A stretch of 25,152 nucleotides of DNA from Gammaproteobacteria bacterium (GTDB taxonomy: Bacteria > Pseudomonadota > Gammaproteobacteria > Steroidobacterales > Steroidobacteraceae). The position numbers and the translations under genes are program-made. Shown one piece after another: positions 16,145-23,902 of the stretch. Position 1 is the first letter of the stretch. Each line of letters starts with the position of its first letter. Location of the stretch: assembly GCA_028293725.1 (NCBI GenBank), contig JAQGOE010000171.1, positions 1 to 25,152 of the forward strand, given 5' to 3'. Below the pieces are notes generated by a model. It saw only the letters and a program-made list of their open reading frames with translations, was not told the origin of the DNA and did not search any database.

Positions 16145-17326
16145 TCAACGGGCCGCAACCGCCGCTTGCCGCGCGTTCGGTCGCAGCAAATTGCGCGCGG
16201 GCTTCTCGAGGAAAAGGAAACAGAGCAATGCGGCAGCGATCGCGGCGGCAAGAGCGACCGCTACCCGTAGCCACTGCGGTGAGAATGCAAGTCCGTCGTA
16301 GACTCTGGTTATCACGACGGAGTGCAGCAGGTACAAGCTGTAGCTCGCTTCTCCGAGGAGCACGAGCCAGCGTGCTTCCAGGACTGACACCCATTGCGGC
16401 CGTAAAGCGAAGCCAACGATGATGGCGGCAAACGCGGGCGAGAGAAAGCCGGCGGAAATGAGGGGCGTTGGGACTGTGCCGACCAGCACTGTGAGTGTCG
16501 CCACTACCAGCGATCCGCCCAGAACCAATGGTAGCGCCAGAGTACCGCTGAGCTTCACTCGCAGGAATATCTGCCCGGCTAACATCCCCGTCAAGAATTC
16601 GGGCAGGCGCGCCACCGGGTTGAAACTCAGGACATTTTTCCAGAACAGCGTCGTCTCGGGAGAATTGACCTTATCGGCGCCGTCGGGATGCACAACGATG
16701 TAAAACAGCGAGAGGCCCAGGCTCAAAAGCCCGCAAGCCGTGATCCACGCCAACAGATGAGTTGGAGAGCGCCTCCGACACCACACCAGCAGCGCCGGAA
16801 ACAACAGATAGAAGAACGCCTCCACGGACAGGCTCCAGCAGACCGAATTCCAGGTTAATGCGCCCTGAGGAATCCAGGCTTGCAGCAGCAACACAGTCAG
16901 AATGCAGGCCGAGAACAAATGGTGACTGCTCCACGAATAGAATGGAATATGCAGATATCGCACCGCGTGGAAGAAGAAGGGGGCGGATATCACCAGGGAT
17001 AACGCGTAGGCGGGGTAGATCCGCGCAAGCCGCGCTTGCCAAAATCGCGGCGCATCCAACAGGGGATCGGTGTACGTATACACCAGGATAAATCCCGACA
17101 GCACGAAAAAGCAGTTCACGCCCACGTAGCCGATACTGGCAAAGTTCTGGTACCACCACGGACCGACAGCGAGCTCTCCGGTTACCCACATATGGAACAA
17201 CACGACATGCAACGCCGCGAAAAATCGCAGAGTCGTGAGAGCCTTCAGCTGCGAACGAGGCGCAACAGGTGCCCCGCAGGCAGGCACGCCGCCCGAGTAC
17301 GGGGCACTCCGATCAGCGGTGTTCAT
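16145..17326 (-). CDS. acyltransferase-3 family membrane protein (OafA/YrhL-type)
   Basis: A 393-residue integral membrane O-acyltransferase. About ten hydrophobic segments are present. Family landmarks are LRFFAALHVVLFHMW (about 31-45, with the conserved Arg and the catalytic His), FFVLSGFILVYTY, WSLSVEAFFYLLFPALL, and the C-terminal SLYLLH and FLEKPARNLL. Such enzymes acetylate or otherwise acylate sugars of O-antigen, peptidoglycan or secreted glycans at the inner membrane. The acceptor is unknown. No clear ribosome binding site precedes the ATG at 17326, and a start a few codons in is possible. A related but truncated copy lies at 2984-3217. The gene is divergent from the metallo-beta-lactamase-fold gene and convergent with the LysR gene. 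Confidence 0.9.
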   Translation of the reverse strand: MNTADRSAPYSGGVPACGAPVAPRSQLKALTTLRFFAALHVVLFHMWVTGELAVGPWWYQNFASIGYVGVNCFFVLSGFILVYTYTDPLLDAPRFWQARLARIYPAYALSLVISAPFFFHAVRYLHIPFYSWSSHHLFSACILTVLLLQAWIPQGALTWNSVCWSLSVEAFFYLLFPALLVWCRRRSPTHLLAWITACGLLSLGLSLFYIVVHPDGADKVNSPETTLFWKNVLSFNPVARLPEFLTGMLAGQIFLRVKLSGTLALPLVLGGSLVVATLTVLVGTVPTPLISAGFLSPAFAAIIVGFALRPQWVSVLEARWLVLLGEASYSLYLLHSVVITRVYDGLAFSPQWLRVAVALAAAIAAALLCFLFLEKPARNLLRPNARQAAVAAR

Positions 17327-17548
17327 TTTGGATCACGATCCGAGCTGACGAGGCTTCATGTCCGCGCCGGTCTGTCGACCGTCCTGCTGTCCACCACGCT
17401 ATATTCCCTCTCACCACGCCTCTCGATCCTCTTTGATGTCGCCGGCGTGCTCGGCGTTTAGGCCACCTCGGCTAATCTCGTCCGACCGCAATTCCTGGGG
17501 GCCGCACCGGTGCAGAAAAACCCCCGTCCCCGCAGTAGGATGACGGGT

Positions 17549-18601
17549 ATGGACCAACCCACCTCCCCCCAATCCCCCCTGACCTACCCCCTCGGCCCCG
17601 CCCCACTCCCCGGGGCAGCCACCGAAGTCGCCCCCGGCATCCACTGGCTGCGAATGCCGCTACCAATGTCCCTAGACCACATCAACCTGTGGGCTCTGGA
17701 GGACGGCGAAGGCTGGACCCTCGTCGATACCGGCATGCGCACCGACGAAATCGCTTCCGCCTGGCAGAACATCATGTCGGGATTGATGGCCGACCGCCCC
17801 GTGAAACGCGTCATCTGCACCCATATGCATCCGGACCACATCGGCATGGCCGGCTGGCTGACGCGTCGATTTGACTGCCGGCTCTGGATTTCCCGCCTGG
17901 AGTACCTGACATGCCGCACTCTGGTGTCGGACATGACCCGCGAGGCGCCCGCCGACGCGATCCGTTTCTATCAGGCGGCGGGCTGGGACTCAGAAGCCAT
18001 CGAGCGTTATAAGACTCGCTTCGGCACTTTCGGAAAAATGGTGTACACCCTGCCTGACAGTTTCCGGCGCATCGCGGACGGCGAGGCGCTCGTCATAGGC
18101 GGCAGGACATGGCGAGTCGTCGTCGGCCGCGGCCACTCCCCCGAACACGCGTGTCTGTATTGTCCCGAGCTGCACGTGTTGATCTCCGGCGACCAGGTGC
18201 TGCCGAAGATCACCTCCAACGTGTCTGTCTTTCCCACCGAGCCCGATGCGGACCCTCTCACCGATTGGCTCGAATCCCTCGCCTCCATCAAGCTCAGAAT
18301 TCCCGATGACGTCCTCGTGCTGCCTTCCCACAACGAGCCCTTCCGCGGCCTGCACGCCCGTATCGAGCAACTCATCCAGGGACACGAGCAAGCTCTCCTG
18401 AGAGTGAATGAAGCACTCGCCGAACCGAAGACAGCCTCTGACATCTTCAGCATTCTCTTTCGCCGCCGCGTAAGCGGAGAGCTGCTGACCATGGCCACTG
18501 GAGAAAGTGTCGCCCATCTGAACTGCTTGATCCACCGCGGGCAAGCCGTGCGTGAGATGGACGAGTCAGGGATCGCCTGGTACAGCCGGACCGTTCCGTA
18601 G
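17549..18601 (+). CDS. metallo-beta-lactamase-fold hydrolase (glyoxalase II-like)
   Basis: 350 residues from ATG 17549, which has AGGA about 8 nt upstream. GTG 17510 and ATG 17540 are in-frame alternatives. The metal-binding set of the MBL fold is complete: THMHPDH at 91-97, GHSPEHA, SGDQVLP and, near residue 265, PSHNEPF. The N-terminal strand GIHWLRMPLP and the LVDTGM loop match the glyoxalase II/RNase Z-like hydrolase group. A C-terminal helical domain of about 80 residues resembles the extension seen in bacterial MBL-fold proteins that act on thioesters. Expected activity is zinc-dependent hydrolysis, with the substrate unknown. It stands alone as a single gene. Confidence 0.88.
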   Translation: MDQPTSPQSPLTYPLGPAPLPGAATEVAPGIHWLRMPLPMSLDHINLWALEDGEGWTLVDTGMRTDEIASAWQNIMSGLMADRPVKRVICTHMHPDHIGMAGWLTRRFDCRLWISRLEYLTCRTLVSDMTREAPADAIRFYQAAGWDSEAIERYKTRFGTFGKMVYTLPDSFRRIADGEALVIGGRTWRVVVGRGHSPEHACLYCPELHVLISGDQVLPKITSNVSVFPTEPDADPLTDWLESLASIKLRIPDDVLVLPSHNEPFRGLHARIEQLIQGHEQALLRVNEALAEPKTASDIFSILFRRRVSGELLTMATGESVAHLNCLIHRGQAVREMDESGIAWYSRTVP

Positions 18602-18792
18602 TGAAAGTCGGGGACCGCTTACTGTAGGCTGTCGACTCCAGCGCCCACGTGCGGGTTTTACCTGACGCCGCACGCGCCATCGGCTGCGCCTGTGGACGCC
18701 GAGTTCCATCTTCAGCAATACTTGCGCGTGCCGCAGTCGCACCGAAATCCGCGGCATTATGGAAGATTGAAGTAACTCGCCAGGAAATCTCC

Positions 18793-20658
18793 GTGTCGCA
18801 CCGCCCCCAGCGTGGGACCACGCTTCTTCTGTCGTTGCTCCTAGTCATTCCGACGCTCGTCCACGCTGCGGCCGGCTGCAAGTTGAATCGCCTCGCCTCG
18901 CTTCCTGTCACGATGGACGGTCTGCGCCCGACCGTTGAAGCACAGATCAACGGCAGCCCCGCGCTCTTCACGCTCGACAGCGGCGCCTTCTGGAGCATGC
19001 TCAGCCCAGCCAGCGCCCAACAATACGCGTTGCGCCTGGACTACAACCGCGTCCCCGGACTCTACGTCCAAGGTATTGGCGGCAACGCAGGAGTTGCCGT
19101 CACAACGGTAAAGACCTTCACCGTCTTCAATGTACCGCTCCACAACATGGATTTCATCGTGGGTGGCAGCGAGCCGGGCAAAGGCACGGTCGGCCTTCTC
19201 GGTCAGAACATTCTTCGCATCGCTGACGTCGAGTACGATCTGGCGCAAGGCTCGTTGGCCCTGTTCAAACCCGAAAACTGCAAGCACGTCGACCTGGTCT
19301 ATTGGGCAAAACCTGGCGACGCCTATAGCGCGATGGACATCGAGGAGACAACGCCGCGCGAGCCACATACAACGGGTAGAGTCATTCTCAATGGCGCGAA
19401 GGTCCGCGTACAGTTCGATACTGGCGCCGCGACGTCGATCGTCGGTTTGCGCGCCGCGGCCTCCGCGGGCCTGAAACCCGGCAATCCGGGCGTGGAGCCG
19501 GCGGGGTATACCACGGGAATCGGCCGCAAAACGGTCCAGACCTGGATAGCCACCTTCCCGGTACTGAAAATCGGTGACGAGGAGATTCGCAACGCACGCC
19601 TGCAATTCGCCGACCTCGGCGACTTCGACATGCTGTTGGGCGATGATTTCTTCCTGTCTCATCGAGTGTATGTCGCCAACAGCCAGCACAAACTCTACTT
19701 CACCTACAACGGTGGCCCCGTATTCGCCCTGAACACACGTAAAAAGGCACCCGCAGCCGCTGTGAAACCCGCAACGGAAGGCGACATCGCCCCGACCGAT
19801 ACGGCAAAATCTTCGGCCGAATCCTCCCCCGAACCCGCGTCGGCCAAGGCAAACGGCGGCTCGCCGTCGGATGACACCGAGACCTCACCGGCAAATGCCG
19901 CTGACCTTGCCCGCCGCGCGGCCGCTTTCGCGGCTCGACGCGATTTCGAGCACGCTTTGCAGGACTTCAACCGCGCCTGTGAGCTCGCACCCGGCGAGCC
20001 TGGTTACCACTACCAACGTGCGCTCGTCGAATTTTCACTTCGGCAGCCCGAGCCCGCGTCAAACGACCTGGAACGGGCACTGACTCTCAAACCTGACTAC
20101 GTAGACGCGCTGGTGACGCGCGCCGAATATCGGCGGTCCAAGCGGGATATGGCCGCCGCTCTGGCCGACCTGGATGCTGCCGATCGAGTGGCTACCAAAG
20201 AGGCAGATGTGCGCCTCACGCTCGCTATGCTCTACGGGGGCTTGGATCATCCGGCACAGGCCATCACCCAGGCGGATCTCTGGATAGCCATCCACGAGCA
20301 GGATCCGCGTGTCTTCCAGGCGTACAACGAGCGCTGCTGGGCACGCGCCGTCCTCGGGAAGGAGTTGGACCAAGCCTTGCGCGACTGCAATGCGGGCCTG
20401 CGGTTGAATCCTCACGCACCGAAACTCCTCGACAGCCGCGGGCTGGTAAACCTGCGCCGCAACCAGTTCGACAAGGCGATCGCCGATTACAACGAGGCAC
20501 TGAAGATCAACCCGAAAATCGCCTGGTCCCTCTACGGACGCGGTCTTGCCGAACTCCGCAAGGGAATGACCACCCAAGGGGACGCTGACATCGCCGCAGC
20601 CAAGGCGCTCGCCCCGCATTTACCGGAGTTCGCGCAGCGGATCGGTGTCAGTCCATGA
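18793..20658 (+). CDS. exported double retropepsin-like aspartic protease with TPR domain
   Basis: 621 residues from GTG 18793 (AGGAA about 7-8 nt upstream). A signal peptide begins at once and ends at VHAA/A. An upstream ATG at 18649 would bury it behind 48 non-conserved residues. Two clan-AA domains follow. The first has LDSGAF (catalytic Asp62) and a GLLGQNIL flap-end motif near 134-141. The second has FDTGAATS (Asp209) and LLGDDFFL near 281-288. A low-complexity Ala/Pro/Ser linker covers about 315-372. Four to five TPRs then run to about 610, the clearest being the FDKAIADYNEALKINPK type. Two half-domains in one chain could form an intramolecular pepsin-like site. The next gene starts within its stop codon (ATGA). 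Confidence 0.87.
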   Translation: MSHRPQRGTTLLLSLLLVIPTLVHAAAGCKLNRLASLPVTMDGLRPTVEAQINGSPALFTLDSGAFWSMLSPASAQQYALRLDYNRVPGLYVQGIGGNAGVAVTTVKTFTVFNVPLHNMDFIVGGSEPGKGTVGLLGQNILRIADVEYDLAQGSLALFKPENCKHVDLVYWAKPGDAYSAMDIEETTPREPHTTGRVILNGAKVRVQFDTGAATSIVGLRAAASAGLKPGNPGVEPAGYTTGIGRKTVQTWIATFPVLKIGDEEIRNARLQFADLGDFDMLLGDDFFLSHRVYVANSQHKLYFTYNGGPVFALNTRKKAPAAAVKPATEGDIAPTDTAKSSAESSPEPASAKANGGSPSDDTETSPANAADLARRAAAFAARRDFEHALQDFNRACELAPGEPGYHYQRALVEFSLRQPEPASNDLERALTLKPDYVDALVTRAEYRRSKRDMAAALADLDAADRVATKEADVRLTLAMLYGGLDHPAQAITQADLWIAIHEQDPRVFQAYNERCWARAVLGKELDQALRDCNAGLRLNPHAPKLLDSRGLVNLRRNQFDKAIADYNEALKINPKIAWSLYGRGLAELRKGMTTQGDADIAAAKALAPHLPEFAQRIGVSP

Positions 20659-20963
20659 TTGCGCGACACTGGCGAGGATGGACTGAGACTCGCAACGCCG
20701 ACGCCTACGAGACTCTCCTGAAGACAAAGGTTCTCCCCGAACTAAGGCAGGTCGCCGGCTACCGCGGGGGCTACATACTACGCAGCGACGGGGCGGAGGA
20801 AGTCGAGTTTGTAGTGGTCAATCTCTTCGAATCTATTGAAGCCGTCCGCCTGTTTGCGGGTCCCGAGTATTCCACGCCGGTGTTCGAACCGGAGGCACGA
20901 TTGCTGTTATCGCGGGTCGAACCCATTGCCCGTCACTACGAGGTGCGCGCTAGCACCGTCTGA
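20655..20963 (+). CDS. ABM-fold (antibiotic biosynthesis monooxygenase-like) protein
   Basis: A 102-residue dimeric ferredoxin-like protein of the ABM family. It has the opening IARHWRGWT, a YETLLKTKVLPELR helix, GYRGGYILRS, a VEFVVVNLFES strand and a C-terminal Tyr/Val strand. Members include cofactor-free monooxygenases and many small proteins of unknown role. The ATG overlaps the TGA of the protease/TPR gene by 4 bp (ATGA), so the two are translationally coupled. Which reaction this one catalyses, if any, cannot be told. The full-length small domain is intact and ends 80 bp before the next gene. Confidence 0.85.
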   Translation: MIARHWRGWTETRNADAYETLLKTKVLPELRQVAGYRGGYILRSDGAEEVEFVVVNLFESIEAVRLFAGPEYSTPVFEPEARLLLSRVEPIARHYEVRASTV

Positions 20964-21007
20964 CCGTCTCCCTTAGAGCTCTCACTGAATAGCCGTTCAA
21001 TCCCTGC

Positions 21008-21013
21008 TACGAT
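21008..21013 (+). promoter_or_regulatory. candidate -10 box for the aquaglyceroporin gene
   Basis: TACGAT lies about 30 bp upstream of the ATG at 21044. A CTGAAT sequence 17 bp further upstream is a poor -35. The message would have a short leader with GAGGGGG as Shine-Dalgarno. Confidence 0.25.
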
Positions 21014-21043
21014 CGGGCGGCTCAGTGTCTCGAGGGGGTCTTG

Positions 21044-21769
21044 ATGCATCCTGCCTTCTGGGGCGAGTTCGCCGGAACCGCTGTTCTCATCCTGCTCGGC
21101 AACGGCGTCGTCGCCTGCGTCGTATTGAAGAAATCGTACGGCCACGGGTCAGGCTGGATGGTCATTACCGCCGGCTGGTGTTTCGCCGTGCTGGCGGGAG
21201 TCATCACCGCACTGGCGGTCGGCAGTCACGCGCACCTCAATCCAGCCGTGACCATCGGTTTGGCGACGGCTAGCGGCGCCTGGGGTGAGGTTCCCGCCTA
21301 CATCGGCGGCCAACTCCTGGGCGCCATGGTGGGCGCGACGCTGGTGTGGCTGCATTACCTGCCGCACTGGGGTATTACTGACGATCCCCCTGGAAAACGG
21401 GCCTGCTTCTGTACCGCGCCCGCCATCCGCCACATACCCGCCAACGTACTGAGCGAAATCATCGGCACATTCGTGCTCGTTCTAGTAGCCGCCGCGATTT
21501 CCTCCACGCATTTCGCGCCGTCTGGCCTCCCTGCCGGCGTAGGTCCCGTGATCGTTGGCTTCCTGGTCTGGGGCATCGGCCTATCACTGGGTGGCCCCAC
21601 GGGCTACGCGATAAATCCCGCGCGAGACCTGGGGCCACGCATCGTCCACGCATTACTGCCGGTCGCCGGGAAGGGACCCTCCGAGTGGGACTACGCGGCG
21701 GTCCCAGTACTGGGCCCGGTCATCGGCGCACTTCTGGCCGGCATCGTGATCCGGGCCATCTCGATCTAA
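21044..21769 (+). CDS. MIP-family aquaglyceroporin (GlpF-type)
   Basis: A 241-residue channel from ATG 21044, with GAGGGGG 5 nt upstream. TTG 21041 in the same frame is less likely. Six hydrophobic segments and both NPA boxes are present: HLNPAVT (66-68) and AINPARDLGPR (191-193). The Asp right after the second NPAR (Asp195) is the residue that separates glycerol facilitators from water-selective aquaporins, which have Ser there. Glycerol or other small polyol uptake across the inner membrane is therefore expected. It is not next to a glycerol kinase here. Its TAA overlaps the TAG of the opposing DsbA-family gene. Confidence 0.92.
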   Translation: MHPAFWGEFAGTAVLILLGNGVVACVVLKKSYGHGSGWMVITAGWCFAVLAGVITALAVGSHAHLNPAVTIGLATASGAWGEVPAYIGGQLLGAMVGATLVWLHYLPHWGITDDPPGKRACFCTAPAIRHIPANVLSEIIGTFVLVLVAAAISSTHFAPSGLPAGVGPVIVGFLVWGIGLSLGGPTGYAINPARDLGPRIVHALLPVAGKGPSEWDYAAVPVLGPVIGALLAGIVIRAISI

Positions 21770-22416
21770 GTGCTCGAGCCGCGCTCACCCGAGCCAAGTT
21801 TTCGCAGCGCCTGCTCAAACACTTCCGGCGGCTGACCGCCCTGAATCAAGTGCCGGTCGTTGATGATCACCGACGGCACAGCCTGTATGCCCAACCCGGC
21901 ATAGAACTTCTCGCGCTCGCGCACCTCCCGTGCGAATTCGTCCGAGCCGAGAATCTGCCGCGCGCGCTGTTCATCCAAGCCAACACTACCGGCCACACTG
22001 ACCAACACATCGTGGTTGCTCGGGTCACGGCCTTCGGTGAAATAGGCGCTGAAGAGCGCGTGCTTGAGTGCGGGCTGCTTCCCCTCCGCAGCGGCCCAAT
22101 GAAGCAGCCGATGTGCATCGAACGTGTTGTAGATGCGACCCCGCCGCCCGAAGTCGAAATGAAACCCCACGGCTTCGCCGCGCGCCTTGAGCGCCTCCTG
22201 GCTACGCGCAATATCGGCGGACGATGACCCGTATTTCTGTGCAATGTGCTCGGCGATATCCTGGCCCTCAGGACCCATCTGCGGGTTGAGCTCGAAGGGC
22301 TGGAAGTGGATGTCCGCAGCGACGTCTTGACCCACGCGGGCGAGCGCCGCCTCCAGCGATTTCAATCCGACCACACACCATGGACAGGACACATCGGATA
22401 CAAAATCAATTTTCAT
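21766..22416 (-). CDS. DsbA-family (FrnE-like) thiol oxidoreductase
   Basis: A 216-residue cytoplasmic DsbA-like protein of the FrnE / 2-hydroxychromene-2-carboxylate isomerase group. The active site CPWC is at residues 11-14. The DSBA insertion is helical (about 50-160), and the cis-Pro loop is GIQAVPSVIINDR near 174-186. No signal peptide is seen, so it acts in the cytoplasm. FrnE proteins are disulfide oxidoreductases, and this one keeps both cysteines, which argues for redox function over isomerase. No strong ribosome binding site precedes the ATG. It is divergent from the serine hydrolase (93 bp), and its 3' end overlaps the aquaglyceroporin stop by 3 bp. Confidence 0.92.
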   Translation of the reverse strand: MKIDFVSDVSCPWCVVGLKSLEAALARVGQDVAADIHFQPFELNPQMGPEGQDIAEHIAQKYGSSSADIARSQEALKARGEAVGFHFDFGRRGRIYNTFDAHRLLHWAAAEGKQPALKHALFSAYFTEGRDPSNHDVLVSVAGSVGLDEQRARQILGSDEFAREVREREKFYAGLGIQAVPSVIINDRHLIQGGQPPEVFEQALRKLGSGERGSST

Positions 22417-22474
22417 TTGCGGCTCGAAATACCGAAGAATATAGGGAAGTTTAGTACACCCGCGCCAGCGCGGC

Positions 22475-22480
22475 TACAAT
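22475..22480 (+). promoter_or_regulatory. candidate -10 box for the serine hydrolase gene
   Basis: TACAAT lies 30 bp upstream of the ATG at 22510, followed by an AGGAG ribosome binding site. A TTAGTA sequence 18 bp upstream could be a weak -35. This supports 22510 as the start. Confidence 0.4.
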
Positions 22481-22509
22481 GGCGACTCGAAGCGGGCCAG
22501 GAGCTAAAC

Positions 22510-23718
22510 ATGGGCATGGCGGTAGGGCTTTCAAGGCCGCGACTCGATCGGATGCGTCGCGTCCTTTCCGGGCACATCGAGCGTAAGGAGATCGCCGGAC
22601 TGGTTGCACTCGTCAGCCATCATGACGACGTGCACGTCGAGACGCTCGGCACCCTGTCGATGGATCAGCCGACCCCCATGAAGCGCGACGCGATTTTCCG
22701 GATCGCCTCCCTCTCGAAACCCATCACCGCTGTCGCGGCCATGATGTTGGTGGAGGACTGCAAACTACGACTCGACGACAGTATCGAGCCGTGGCTGCCA
22801 GAACTCGCCAATCGTCGCGTACTGCGCTCCATGACCTCGGAAATCGACGACACGGTACCCGCGCACCGACCGCTTACGGTTCGCGACCTCCTGACATACC
22901 GCATGGGTTTTGGCAGCGTGATGGCACCGCCGGACACGTTCCCCATTCAGAAGTTGATTCGCGAATACAAGATCGGCGGCGACGGACCGCCGCTACCGGC
23001 GCAGGCGCCCACCACGGAGGAATGGGTGAAAAGGTTTGGCTCGCTACCACTGATGGCGCAACCGGGCGAGCGTTGGATGTATCACGTCAGCCACGAGGTA
23101 CTCGGCGTACTGATCGCGCGCGTATCGGGGCGATCGTTGGGCGCGTTCCTGCAGGAACGCATCTTCGATCCGCTCGGCATGAAAGACACCGCCTTCCACG
23201 TGCCTCCTGAAAAACGCGACCGCCTGCCCACAAGCTACACCTTCAACCATCAGACCAACACGCTGACGTTATATGACGGAGTGACTGACACCGCCTGGGG
23301 ATCCGAGCCTCCGTTCGAGTCCGCCGGAGGTGGATTGGTCTCCACCCTCGATGACTACTTCGCCTTCTGCCGTATGATGCTCAACAAGGGCCGGCATGGC
23401 CGCCAACAGATCCTCGCCCGCGCCACGATAGATCTGATGACCTCGGATCAACTCACGCCCGAACAGCGGGTGGGCGCCGAGGCGTTCTTTGGGGGTTACC
23501 GTAGCTGGGGCTTGGGCATGTCGATCGACATCCGGCGGGAGGAAATCTTCCACACTCCGGGCCGTTTCGGTTGGGACGGCGGCCTCGGCACATCCGCTTA
23601 TACCGATCCCGCGGAAGGGATGATCGGCATCCTCTTCACCCAACGCATGCTGGATTCGCCCCAACTGCCGCGCGCGTTCACCGATTTCTGGACCTTGGCG
23701 TACGAGGCCATGGAGTAG
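22510..23718 (+). CDS. serine hydrolase, class C beta-lactamase / EstB family
   Basis: 402 residues from ATG 22510, chosen because AGGAG lies about 8 nt upstream. The open frame reaches back to 22246, but those 88 codons are antisense to the DsbA-family gene. The SxxK nucleophile is S67-L-S-K70 in RIASLSKPITA. The Tyr of the second motif is Tyr191 (MYHVSHEVLGVLI). The third box reads GWDGG near the C-terminus, as in EstB-like esterases, not KTG. No signal peptide is seen, so it is probably a cytoplasmic esterase or lipase-like enzyme, not a drug-degrading beta-lactamase. The substrate is unknown. Confidence 0.9.
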   Translation: MGMAVGLSRPRLDRMRRVLSGHIERKEIAGLVALVSHHDDVHVETLGTLSMDQPTPMKRDAIFRIASLSKPITAVAAMMLVEDCKLRLDDSIEPWLPELANRRVLRSMTSEIDDTVPAHRPLTVRDLLTYRMGFGSVMAPPDTFPIQKLIREYKIGGDGPPLPAQAPTTEEWVKRFGSLPLMAQPGERWMYHVSHEVLGVLIARVSGRSLGAFLQERIFDPLGMKDTAFHVPPEKRDRLPTSYTFNHQTNTLTLYDGVTDTAWGSEPPFESAGGGLVSTLDDYFAFCRMMLNKGRHGRQQILARATIDLMTSDQLTPEQRVGAEAFFGGYRSWGLGMSIDIRREEIFHTPGRFGWDGGLGTSAYTDPAEGMIGILFTQRMLDSPQLPRAFTDFWTLAYEAME

Positions 23719-23721
23719 ACA

Positions 23722-23735
23722 CCGGCGCCCGCCGG
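23722..23735 (+). terminator. GC-rich hairpin after the serine hydrolase gene
   Basis: CCGGC (23722-23726) pairs with GCCGG (23731-23735) around GCCC, 3 nt after the stop codon. There is no U-tract. This is a weak terminator candidate. Confidence 0.35.
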
Positions 23736-23766
23736 CCAACTTCAGTGATGTGAGTCTCATCCGGCA

Positions 23767-23882
23767 TACCTAACGGGTTGCCGCGTTCCCTACCGCGCCC
23801 GACTTCCGATGCGTTTCACAGTCGGCAATGCTGCCTCGCGATACGTTGGGCCGACTGATTCACCTTTTCAACGCGTTAGGTA
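23767..23882 (+). repeat. nested inverted repeats in the exoprotein leader
   Basis: TACCTAACGGGTT (23767-23779) pairs with AACGCGTTAGGTA (23870-23882) at 12 of 13 positions, 9 of them contiguous. Inside lies a second, perfect 8-bp repeat, CAGTCGGC (23819-23826) with GCCGACTG (23850-23857). Together they could fold into a stem with an internal hairpin just upstream of the GGGAG and ATG of the TpsA-type gene. No known riboswitch consensus is recognised. Confidence 0.5.
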
Positions 23883-23902
23883 AAAACGGGAGCTCCCCCA
23901 CC

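Noticed and set aside
22246..22509. 88-codon N-terminal extension of the serine hydrolase
   Set aside because: It is antisense to the DsbA-family gene and encodes no family sequence. A -10 box and AGGAG support the ATG at 22510.
23888..23897. GGGAGCTCCC palindrome before the TpsA start
   Set aside because: The repeat has no loop space for a stable RNA hairpin beyond 3 bp and is probably coincidental, though it overlaps the SD.
23740..23902. Cyclic-di-GMP (GEMM-I) riboswitch in the exoprotein leader
   Set aside because: The conserved GEMM core and tetraloop-receptor motifs are not present. Only inverted repeats are seen.
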